Positions 41,967-49,164 of a stretch of 64,000 nucleotides of DNA are shown one piece after another. How positions within the stretch are numbered: the first letter of the stretch is position 1; every line of letters starts with the position of its first letter. The notes beneath the pieces are model-generated. The model searched no databases and had not been told where the DNA came from. It saw only the letters and a list, made by a program, of their open reading frames with translations. The DNA comes from Eubacterium sp. CAG:252 (GTDB lineage: Bacteria > Bacillota > Clostridia > Lachnospirales > Lachnospiraceae): contig FR886343.1 of the NCBI GenBank assembly GCA_000436535.1, positions 20,201 through 84,200 on the forward strand. The letters run 5' to 3'. The translations under genes and the position numbers were made by a program.

Positions 41967-44897
41967 ATGGCAAATATGAGAGTTCATGAACTGGCAAAGG
42001 AATTAAATATTTCTTCAAAGGATATAACTGATATGCTTAGCAATAATGAAAAGAAATACACAGCGATGAGCGGACTTGGAGAAGCTGAGATAAACAGCGT
42101 AAAAGGAAAGTTCAAGGCTAAGCCAGTTGCTAGTAACAATGCAGTAAAATCAGAACCTAAAAAGGCAGAAGAAAGAAACGTGAAAATACAGGAAAATAAT
42201 AAAGTGGAAGAAAAGAAAGTAAATATAGAAAAGAAAGAACAGATAAAGTCAGAGGACGTTAAGGCATCAGCAGAAAAGAAGACATCTGCACAGGATGGAG
42301 ATAAGAAGCACATATCACAGGTATATTTCCCACAGAACAGCCAGAAGTCTGATAACAGAGAAAGAAATAATAACAGAAGAGACGGCAATAACGGTAACTA
42401 TAGAAATAACGACCGTAACAGAGACAACCGTGACAACAGGGATGGAAATAACGGCGGCTATAGAAATAATGACCGTAACAGAGATGGAAACGGTGGTTAT
42501 AGAAATAACGACCGTAACGGTTATGGAAACAGAGACAGCAGAGACGGAAACAACGGCGGCTATAGAAATAATGACCGTAACAGAGATGGAAACGGCGGTT
42601 ACAGAAATAACGACCGTAACGGTTATGGAAACAGAGACAACAGAGACGGAAACAACGGCGGCTATAGAAATAATGACCGTAACAGAGATGGAAACGGTGG
42701 TTATAGAAATAATGACCGTAACGGCTATGGAAACAGAGATAACAGAGACGGAAACAACGGCGGCTATAGAAATAATGACCGTAACAGAGATGGAAACGGT
42801 GGTTATAGAAATAACGACCGTAACGGTTATGGAAACAGAGACAGCAGAGACGGAAACAACGGCGGCTATAGAAATAATGACCGTAATGGAAACAACAGCC
42901 ATCGTTCTGGCAGAGACGGTCAGGGTTTTGCAGGTGCAAGAAGAAATGACAGAACTTCTTCAGCACCTAAGGATGATTTCATATTTGAGACAAAGCCGGA
43001 TTCAAGAAGACCAGACTCAAGAAAGAATGACTCAAGAAAGAACGATAGAAAGAAGGATAATGAGGCAAAGGAAAATCTTAAGTTTGCTAACAGCAAGCAT
43101 GAGAAGAAGCCGGCTTCAAAGCAGGAAAAGAAGGAAGAAGAAACAATTAAGCAGCTTATCTTACCTGACAGCCTCACTATAAAGGAACTTGCTGATAAGA
43201 TGAAGGTTCAGCCATCAGCTATCGTTAAGAAGTTATTCCTTCAGGGTAAGATTGTTACAATTAATCAGGAAGTGGATTATGATACAGCAGAAGAGATAGC
43301 ACTTGAGTTTAACTGCATATGTGACCATGAGGTTAAGGTTGATGTTATTGCAGAACTCCTTAAGGAAGATGAAGAGTCAGAGGACGATATGGTAGCAAGA
43401 CCACCAGTTGTCTGCGTTATGGGTCACGTTGACCATGGTAAGACTTCACTTCTTGATGCAATCAGGGAAACACATGTAACAGACAAGGAATCTGGTGGTA
43501 TTACACAGAAGATTGGCGCTTACATGGTTGATGTAGACGGACAGAAGATTACATTCCTTGATACACCGGGTCATGAAGCGTTTACAGCTATGCGTATGCG
43601 TGGTGCACAGGCTACAGATATCGCTATTCTTGTAGTAGCAGCCGATGATGGTGTCATGCCACAGACTATTGAGGCTATTAACCATGCCAAGGCAGCAGGT
43701 GTTGAGATTATCGTTGCTGTTAATAAGATTGATAAGCCTAATGCTAATATCGAGAAGGTTAAGCAGGAGCTTACAGAGTATGAACTTATCGCAGAAGACT
43801 GGGGTGGTTCTACTACATTTGTTCCAGTATCAGCACATACTAAGGAAGGTATAGATGAACTTCTTGAAATGATTCTTCTTACAGCTGAGGTTAATGAATT
43901 AAAGGCTAATCCTAACCGTAAGGCAAGAGGTATCGTAATTGAGGCTGAGCTTGATAAGGGACGTGGTCCTGTAGCTACAATACTTGTACAGAAGGGTACA
44001 TTAAAAGTTGGTGATGCAGTTGCCGCTGGTTCATGCTATGGTAAGATAAGAGCCATGATAGATGATAAGGGAAGAAGAGTTAAGGAAGCTACACCTTCTA
44101 TGCCAGTTGAGATACTTGGTCTTAATGATGTACCTAATGCCGGTGAGATTATTATGGCTACAGACAACGAAAAGGAAGCAAGAAATATTGCTGATACATT
44201 TATCGCTGAAGGTAAGAAGAAGCTTCTTGATGATACAAAGCATAAGGTATCGCTTGACGCATTATTCGAGCAGATTCAGGCTGGTAATATGAAGGAACTT
44301 GACCTTATCATAAAGGCAGATGTACAGGGTTCAGTAGAGGCAGTTAAGCAGAGTCTTGTAAAGCTTTCTAATGAAGAGGTTATCGTTAAGGTTATCCATG
44401 GCGGTGTTGGTAATATCAACGAGTCCGATGTAGTTTTAGCATCAGCTTCTAACGCTATTATCATCGGTTTCAACGTAAAGCCGGATAATCAGGCAAGAAT
44501 AGTAGCTGAGAGAGAAAAGGTTGACTTAAGACTTTACAGCGTTATTTACAATGCTATCGAGGATGTTGAAGCAGCTCTTAAGGGTATGCTTGAGCCTATA
44601 TATGAGGAAAAGATTATCGGTCATGCTGAAATCAGACAGATATTCAAGGCTTCTGGTGTTGGTAACATCGCAGGTGCTATCGTTACAGAAGGTAGAATGA
44701 CTAAGGATTCTATTGTAAGAATTACGAGAGATAAAGAGCAGATCTATGAAGGACCTATCGCAACACTTAAGCATTTCAAGGATGATGTCAAGGAAGTTAA
44801 GGCGGGTTCTGAGTGTGGTATGGTATTCGAGAACTTCGGACAGATTCAGGAGGGCGATCTTGTAGAAGCCCACATTATGGTAGAAGTACCAAGATAA
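41967..44897 (+). CDS. infB: Translation initiation factor IF-2 with tandem-repeat N-terminal region
   Basis: IF-2 of 976 residues. An IF2-N helical domain at residues 1-55 is followed by a Lys/Glu-rich stretch, then about 165 residues of Arg/Asn/Gly/Asp repeats with a 34-residue period. A second IF2-N domain (about 400-450) precedes the GTPase domain (GHVDHGKTSLLDAIR, DTPGHEAFTAMR, NKIDKPNAN). Domains II-IV follow, ending EGDLVEAHIMVEV. It delivers fMet-tRNA to the ribosome. The repeat region is unusual in regularity and encodes no known fold. GAGG precedes the ATG. Confidence 0.97.
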   Translation: MANMRVHELAKELNISSKDITDMLSNNEKKYTAMSGLGEAEINSVKGKFKAKPVASNNAVKSEPKKAEERNVKIQENNKVEEKKVNIEKKEQIKSEDVKASAEKKTSAQDGDKKHISQVYFPQNSQKSDNRERNNNRRDGNNGNYRNNDRNRDNRDNRDGNNGGYRNNDRNRDGNGGYRNNDRNGYGNRDSRDGNNGGYRNNDRNRDGNGGYRNNDRNGYGNRDNRDGNNGGYRNNDRNRDGNGGYRNNDRNGYGNRDNRDGNNGGYRNNDRNRDGNGGYRNNDRNGYGNRDSRDGNNGGYRNNDRNGNNSHRSGRDGQGFAGARRNDRTSSAPKDDFIFETKPDSRRPDSRKNDSRKNDRKKDNEAKENLKFANSKHEKKPASKQEKKEEETIKQLILPDSLTIKELADKMKVQPSAIVKKLFLQGKIVTINQEVDYDTAEEIALEFNCICDHEVKVDVIAELLKEDEESEDDMVARPPVVCVMGHVDHGKTSLLDAIRETHVTDKESGGITQKIGAYMVDVDGQKITFLDTPGHEAFTAMRMRGAQATDIAILVVAADDGVMPQTIEAINHAKAAGVEIIVAVNKIDKPNANIEKVKQELTEYELIAEDWGGSTTFVPVSAHTKEGIDELLEMILLTAEVNELKANPNRKARGIVIEAELDKGRGPVATILVQKGTLKVGDAVAAGSCYGKIRAMIDDKGRRVKEATPSMPVEILGLNDVPNAGEIIMATDNEKEARNIADTFIAEGKKKLLDDTKHKVSLDALFEQIQAGNMKELDLIIKADVQGSVEAVKQSLVKLSNEEVIVKVIHGGVGNINESDVVLASASNAIIIGFNVKPDNQARIVAEREKVDLRLYSVIYNAIEDVEAALKGMLEPIYEEKIIGHAEIRQIFKASGVGNIAGAIVTEGRMTKDSIVRITRDKEQIYEGPIATLKHFKDDVKEVKAGSECGMVFENFGQIQEGDLVEAHIMVEVPR
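42453..42890 (+). repeat. 102-bp minisatellite within infB
   Basis: The string GGCGGCTATAGAAATAATGACC recurs at 42453, 42555, 42657, 42759 and 42861, each exactly 102 bases apart. This gives four full units of 34 codons and a partial fifth. Units differ by a few silent or conservative changes (AGC/AAC, GGT/GGC). Each unit itself holds two related half-repeats, GYRNNDRNRDGNG and GYRNNDRNGYGNRD. The reading frame is preserved throughout, so copy number could vary without a frameshift. Confidence 0.95.
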
Positions 44898-44907
44898 AAG
44901 CAAAGTT

Positions 44908-44955
44908 AACATATTCAAAGTATCCGGAGTATATGTGTCCGGATACTTTAATGTT
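44908..44955 (+). other. Long hairpin after infB without T-tract
   Basis: AAAGTATCCGG (44917-44927) pairs with CCGGATACTTT (44939-44949), flanked by AACAT (44908-44912) and ATGTT (44951-44955). It is very stable but is followed by ACAAAG rather than T residues. It may be a processing or 3'-end stabilising element, or part of the adjacent repeat. Confidence 0.55.
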
Positions 44956-44960
44956 ACAAA

Positions 44961-45154
44961 GATACCAGGGTCAAAAGGTCTAAACCCACATGAGCTTGCT
45001 CATAGGTGGGTGAATGACCTTGGGACCCGCCCCAATATGAGCATAAAAGTGGGATGACAGTCCCACGATATGCGAATATTGGGCAGGATTGTGGGAGTGC
45101 GCAGCACGGAACAATCCGTAGGTATCATAGTTGGGGGCTTTTGACCCCAATATC
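44961..45154 (+). repeat. Structured repeat, copy 2 (full length)
   Basis: Ends are inverted repeats: GATA-CCA-GGGTCAAAAG (44961-44977) against CTTTTGACCC-CAA-TATC (45138-45154). Three hairpins fill the element. Hairpin 1 stacks GGGTC, AAGGTC, ACCCAC and ATGAGC on their complements. Hairpin 2 is CCCAATAT-GCATA-GTGGGA with TCCCAC-TATGC-ATATTGGG, with small GA and AAA/GA internal loops. Hairpin 3 is GGATTGT/ACAATCC with inner GTGC/GCAC. No open frame of note. A related, degenerate copy lies at 37991-38130. Confidence 0.88.
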
Positions 45155-45200
45155 TTACAAAATATGAATTATAATAAAGTGTCAGAAAAAGGGGAGCATA

Positions 45201-45590
45201 ATGCGTAAAAACAGTGTTAAGAATACCCGTATCAATGGCGAGGTATTAAAAGAACTTAGCAATATTATCCGCAGCGAAATCAAGGATCCAAGAATTAATC
45301 CTATGACTTCGGTTGTATCCGTTGAGGTAGCACCTGACCTTAAGACATGTAAGGCATATATAAGTGTTCTGGGTGACGAAAAGTCACAGCAGGATACTAT
45401 TGCTGGTCTTAAGAGTGCAGAAGGATATATAAGAAGAGAGCTTGCAAGAACAGTTAATCTTCGTAATACTCCTGAGATTAAGTTTATACTTGACCAGTCA
45501 ATAGAATACGGAATAAATATGTCTAAGCTTATAGATGAAGTTACAAAAAAAGATGATGAGAGTCATAAGAATTCAGACGAAAACATTTAA
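45201..45590 (+). CDS. rbfA: Ribosome-binding factor A
   Basis: RbfA of 129 residues, a KH-like 30S maturation factor: LKELSNIIRSEIKDPRINPMTSVVSVEVAPDLKTCKAYISVLG and LRNTPEIKFILDQSIEYGI. GGGGAG precedes the ATG. It is separated from infB by the repeat element, so transcription may be independent. A TATAAT at 45170 lacks a well-placed -35 box. Confidence 0.96.
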   Translation: MRKNSVKNTRINGEVLKELSNIIRSEIKDPRINPMTSVVSVEVAPDLKTCKAYISVLGDEKSQQDTIAGLKSAEGYIRRELARTVNLRNTPEIKFILDQSIEYGINMSKLIDEVTKKDDESHKNSDENI

Positions 45591-45623
45591 AATGTGACTG
45601 TTATAAGAATGGAGAATAAGAAT

Positions 45624-46583
45624 ATGAATGTGATTGAGGAATTAAAGGGTGCACATATTGTCGGAATAACAGGACATATAAGACCAGATGGTGATTGTAC
45701 AGGTTCTACACTTGCATTATATAATTATTTAAAGAAAAATGCGCCGGATATGGATGTATCAGTATATCTTGAACAGCCGGGAATAGAATTCTCATATCTT
45801 AGTGGATATTCAGATATAAAGAATACATTAGAAAATGGCAGGGAGTTTGATGCATTTGTTGTGCTTGACTGTAGTTCTATAGACAGAATAGAGCCTTTTG
45901 CGGCAGGTTTTGACAGTGCCAAGAAGACTATATGTATAGACCATCATATAAGCAATGACAGCTTTGCAGATATCAATGAAGTAAGACCTGACGCAAGTTC
46001 GGCATGTGAAGTGCTTTATGATACACTTGATGAAGAGAAGATAGACAAGGCGGTCGCTGAGTGTATATATACTGGAATTATACACGATACAGGAGTGTTC
46101 AAGTATAGCTGCACATCACTCCACACTATGGAGATAGCTGGAAAGATGATGCAGATGGGAATTGATTATTCTGATATAATTGATAACAGCTTTTATAAGA
46201 AGACATATGTACAGAACCAGATACTTGGAAGGGCACTTCTTGAGAGTGTGCTTTTCTATGACGGCAGATGCATATTCTCAAGTGTAACAAGAGATGAAAT
46301 GGACTTCTATGGCGTCACAGGCAGGGAGCTTGGTGGCATAATAGAGCAGTTAAGGCTTACAGAGGGCGTTGAGGTGGCTATATTCCTGTATGAAACAGGT
46401 GATAATGAATATAAGGTCAGCTTAAGGTCTAAGAAGGATATAGATGTAAGCCAGATAGCTGTAAGCTTTGGCGGTGGCGGTCATGTAAGAGCTGCTGGTT
46501 TTTCAGCTAAAGGAACAGTGCATGATATAATTAACAGAATCGGTGCAATGATAGAAGGACAGTATTCTAAGATACAGGATTAA
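45624..46583 (+). CDS. nrnA: DHH/DHHA1 phosphoesterase NrnA (nanoRNase / pAp phosphatase)
   Basis: A 319-residue DHH-family phosphoesterase with ITGHIRPDGDCTGST, VVLDCSSIDR, CIDHHISND (the DHH motif) and the C-terminal DHHA1 glycine-rich SFGGGGHVRAAGF. NrnA degrades short oligoribonucleotides and can dephosphorylate pAp. The ATG at 45624 lies nine bases from GGAG; ATG 45609 and GTG 45594 are weaker options. Its placement between rbfA and truB is common in Firmicutes. Confidence 0.94.
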   Translation: MNVIEELKGAHIVGITGHIRPDGDCTGSTLALYNYLKKNAPDMDVSVYLEQPGIEFSYLSGYSDIKNTLENGREFDAFVVLDCSSIDRIEPFAAGFDSAKKTICIDHHISNDSFADINEVRPDASSACEVLYDTLDEEKIDKAVAECIYTGIIHDTGVFKYSCTSLHTMEIAGKMMQMGIDYSDIIDNSFYKKTYVQNQILGRALLESVLFYDGRCIFSSVTRDEMDFYGVTGRELGGIIEQLRLTEGVEVAIFLYETGDNEYKVSLRSKKDIDVSQIAVSFGGGGHVRAAGFSAKGTVHDIINRIGAMIEGQYSKIQD

Positions 46584-46622
46584 GACAGATATGTTTTTTA
46601 GAATAAAGGAGAGCTGAACGGT

Positions 46623-47540
46623 ATGAACGGTATTATTAATGTATATAAAGAAAAAGGATTTACTTCGCATGATGTAGTTGCAAAGCTGAGGGGAATTCTT
46701 CATATGAAAAAAATCGGGCATACCGGAACGCTTGACCCGGATGCGGTGGGAGTTCTTCCGGTATGTCTTGGCAAGGGTACAGGTCTTGTGTCTATGATAA
46801 CGGACTGGACTAAGACATACGAAGCGGTTATGCTGCTTGGAACTACCACGGACACCCAGGATACAAGCGGAACTGTATTGACCCAGTCGGCTGTTGAAGT
46901 CGATGAGAGAACTGTGCTTGAGGTATGCAGCCAGTTTGAAGGTGAGTATGACCAGATACCGCCTATGTATTCAGCTCTTAAGGTGAATGGAAAGAAGCTT
47001 TATGAGCTTGCAAGAGCAGGTGTTGAGGTTGAGAGAAAGCCAAGAAGAGTTGTCATCAACTCTCTGAGGGTAAATGATATTAATCTTGAAGATGATGTAA
47101 AAACAGTCACAATTACGGTTGACTGTTCAAAGGGGACATATATAAGAACGCTGTGTGATGACATTGGAAAGAAGTTAGGCTGTGGAGCCTGTATGATGTC
47201 GCTTAAAAGAACAAGGGTCGGGGATTTTGTAATTGATGATACACTGACACTTAACCAGATAGCAGCGCTTGCGTTAAAAGGTGAGATAGAAGATTATATT
47301 GTAAGCATAGACGAGATGTTTTCAGATTATAGAAAGCTGACAGTTGATGCTGTCTATAACAGACTGCTTTATAATGGAAACAAGCTTCCTCTTGAGGCTA
47401 TTGTAAGTGATGGCGGTGAGTTTCTTGATATGGAAAAGTTCAGAATATATGATGCCGAAGGAAGCTTTGTCGGTATATATAAGTATATAGGAGGACAGTT
47501 TGTCCTTGAAAAAATGTTTTATGATAATTCAGATACCTGA
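46623..47540 (+). CDS. truB: tRNA pseudouridine-55 synthase TruB
   Basis: TruB of 305 residues: NGIINVYKEKGFTSHDVVAKLR, the catalytic-Asp motif HTGTLDPDAVGVLPVCLG (about residues 36-53), QIPPMYSALKVNGKKLYELAR and CSKGTYIRTLCDDIG. It makes pseudouridine 55 in the T loop of tRNAs. AAAGGAGAG precedes the ATG. ribF follows within a few bases. Confidence 0.97.
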   Translation: MNGIINVYKEKGFTSHDVVAKLRGILHMKKIGHTGTLDPDAVGVLPVCLGKGTGLVSMITDWTKTYEAVMLLGTTTDTQDTSGTVLTQSAVEVDERTVLEVCSQFEGEYDQIPPMYSALKVNGKKLYELARAGVEVERKPRRVVINSLRVNDINLEDDVKTVTITVDCSKGTYIRTLCDDIGKKLGCGACMMSLKRTRVGDFVIDDTLTLNQIAALALKGEIEDYIVSIDEMFSDYRKLTVDAVYNRLLYNGNKLPLEAIVSDGGEFLDMEKFRIYDAEGSFVGIYKYIGGQFVLEKMFYDNSDT

Positions 47541-47558
47541 AAGGTGGTGCAGACCGGG

Positions 47559-48482
47559 GTGGAATACATACATGGGACTAAAGATTTCAAGCTTGAAGGC
47601 GCAAGTGCAGTAACACTTGGCAAGTTTGACGGTGTTCATCTAGGACACCAGAAGCTGATATCTATAGTCAGGGAAAAAGCAGAAGAGATGGGACTTTTGT
47701 CAGTTATGTTCACATTTGACAGAATTCCGTTAAGCATATGCCCACAGAAAAATCAGCATTTTCTGTCTACCAATTCTGAGAGAAGGGCTCTTTGTGAAAA
47801 GTATGGACTTGATGTAGAGGTTGAGTATCCATTTACAACAGAGCTTATGAATATGGAGCCGGAAGAGTTTGTTGAGAATATACTGGTTAAGCAGCTCAAT
47901 GCGCGTGTCATAGTAGTTGGCACAGATTACTGTTTTGGAAAAAATAGAAGTGGTAATGTTGAGTTTCTTATTGCAAATGCAGTTAAGTACGGATATGAAA
48001 CAATAGTTGTAGAAAAAGAAAAGTTTCAGGATAAGGATATAAGCAGTACATATGTAAGAGAGGAACTAAGGCTTGGACATATGGAAACGGTCAATGTACT
48101 GTTAAACAGACCATATTCGATATCAGGTGTGGTGGCTAAGGGCAATCAGCTTGGAAGAACTATAGATATACCTACAATTAATGTATATCCTACAGAGATA
48201 AAGCTGCTTCCACCTAATGGCGTGTATGCATCTAAGATACTTATCGATAATATCGAATACTACGGAGTGACTAATCTTGGCACGAAGCCGACAGTCAGTG
48301 ACGGATATGAGATAAGTGTTGAAACTAATGTGTTTTACTTTGACAAGGATGTGTATGGAAACAAGGTTGAGGTCAAGCTTCTTCACTTTTTAAGACAGGA
48401 AATGAAGTTTGAAAGTATAGAGGCACTAAAAAAACAGATGGAAAGCGATGCAAGCTTTGCAAGAGAAATGTTTATGTTATAA
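47559..48482 (+). CDS. ribF: Bifunctional riboflavin kinase / FAD synthetase
   Basis: RibF of 307 residues. The N-terminal FAD synthetase carries VTLGKFDGVHLGHQKLI and DYCFGKNRSG. The C-terminal riboflavin kinase has YSISGVVAKGNQLGRTIDIPTINVYP and GVTNLGTKPTVSDG. I favour the GTG at 47559, so the protein opens MEYIHGTKDF, in register with other RibF proteins. The GAAAGGTGG tract about ten bases upstream then serves as ribosome-binding site. GTG at 47544 or 47547 cannot be excluded. No FMN riboswitch is seen. Confidence 0.95.
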   Translation: MEYIHGTKDFKLEGASAVTLGKFDGVHLGHQKLISIVREKAEEMGLLSVMFTFDRIPLSICPQKNQHFLSTNSERRALCEKYGLDVEVEYPFTTELMNMEPEEFVENILVKQLNARVIVVGTDYCFGKNRSGNVEFLIANAVKYGYETIVVEKEKFQDKDISSTYVREELRLGHMETVNVLLNRPYSISGVVAKGNQLGRTIDIPTINVYPTEIKLLPPNGVYASKILIDNIEYYGVTNLGTKPTVSDGYEISVETNVFYFDKDVYGNKVEVKLLHFLRQEMKFESIEALKKQMESDASFAREMFML

Positions 48483-48507
48483 GAGCCAAATAAAAACAAA
48501 AAAGTAC

Positions 48508-48536
48508 TTGATTATATAGTCACTCTATGATATATT
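48508..48536 (+). promoter_or_regulatory. Sigma-A promoter of rpsO
   Basis: TTGATT (48508-48513), 17 bases, TATATT (48531-48536). It lies just after ribF, giving a leader of about 80 nt before the rpsO ATG. Confidence 0.7.
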
Positions 48537-48542
48537 ATCAAC

Positions 48543-48622
48543 GTATGAGCCGCCACTCAGATTAGGGACACTCCGACCCGCATCTTAGTGACAGGTGATT
48601 AAAAAACAGGAGGATTATTAGA
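48543..48622 (+). promoter_or_regulatory. rpsO leader, candidate S15 autoregulatory RNA
   Basis: CACT-C-AGAT (48554-48562) pairs with ATCT-T-AGTG (48582-48590) around an inner GGG/CCC hairpin, immediately before the AGGAGG region. S15 represses its own mRNA through structured leaders in several bacterial groups. The specific fold here is inferred by hand. Confidence 0.5.
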
Positions 48623-48889
48623 ATGATATCTAAGGAAAAGAAAGCAGAAATTATCGCTAACTATGGAAGAAAAGCAGGAGACACAGGTTCTCCAGAAGTT
48701 CAGATTGCAATCTTAACAGAAAGAATTGCTGAATTAACAGAACACTTAAAGGTTAACCAGAAGGATCATCACTCAAGAAGAGGTCTTTTAAAGATGGTTG
48801 GTAAGAGAAGAGCCTTACTTTCTTACTTAAAGAAGAACGATATCGAAAGCTACAGAAACTTAATCGAGCGTTTAGGAATCAGAAAGTAA
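48623..48889 (+). CDS. rpsO: 30S ribosomal protein S15
   Basis: S15 of 88 residues with the diagnostic DTGSPEVQIAILTERIAELTEHLK and DHHSRRGLLKMVGKRRALLSYL. It binds the central 16S rRNA domain. AGGAGG eight bases upstream supports the ATG. Codon use is strongly biased. pnp lies downstream, as in most bacteria. Confidence 0.98.
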   Translation: MISKEKKAEIIANYGRKAGDTGSPEVQIAILTERIAELTEHLKVNQKDHHSRRGLLKMVGKRRALLSYLKKNDIESYRNLIERLGIRK

Positions 48890-48895
48890 TTATAA

Positions 48896-48945
48896 GGGCG
48901 GAGTTGTACCTATATCATATGTACAACTTCGCCCTGCTTTGTGTT
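48896..48945 (+). terminator. Strong hairpin after rpsO with weak T-tract
   Basis: GGGCGGAGTTGTAC (48896-48909) pairs with GTACAACTTCGCCC (48921-48934), 14 pairs with one G-T. Only TGCTTTGTGTTT follows, so termination may be partial and allow read-through to pnp. Confidence 0.6.
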
Positions 48946-49033
48946 TATATAGCTGGTGAATACTCAGGCAGTGATATATGCAAAGGTTTCCAGAAAATAG
49001 ACAAAGCAACAAAGAGAATAACAGAAGGAATAA

Positions 49034-49111
49034 CCGAGACCACTCAAAAGAATATCATTTTGTGAAATATTAAAGTATTTATTGTTATGGTGTTTTTTTG
49101 AGTTGTTTCGG
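49034..49111 (+). promoter_or_regulatory. Long-range stem-loop in the pnp leader
   Basis: CCGAGAC-C-ACTCAAAA (49034-49049) pairs with TTTTGAGT-T-GTTTCGG (49096-49111): 15 pairs, one mismatch, one G-T, with a loop of about 46 bases. It ends 53 bases before the pnp start. In E. coli a leader stem is cut by RNase III and trimmed by PNPase for autoregulation. The same logic here is inference. Confidence 0.5.
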
Positions 49112-49164
49112 ACCTTCTGTTCAATAACTAAACTAAACAGCCAAAAGGCAGAAACGAGGAAAGC

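Noticed and set aside
42453..42890. Regularly spaced repeats as a possible CRISPR array
   Set aside because: Units are contiguous, 102 bp long, preserve a reading frame and lack unique spacers. No cas genes are present.
42259..43182. Long open frames on the minus strand and in the other plus frame across infB
   Set aside because: They are by-products of the 102-bp repeat and its biased codons. The proteins are low-complexity (runs such as ISVTVIISIAAVVS) and the true infB frame is unambiguous.
45139..45175. TTGACC at the repeat end plus TATAAT at 45170 as the rbfA promoter
   Set aside because: The spacing of about 23 bases is too long for a standard sigma-A promoter.
48896..48945. Full intrinsic terminator isolating pnp from rpsO
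   Set aside because: The hairpin is strong but the T-tract is interrupted, so I list it only as a partial terminator.
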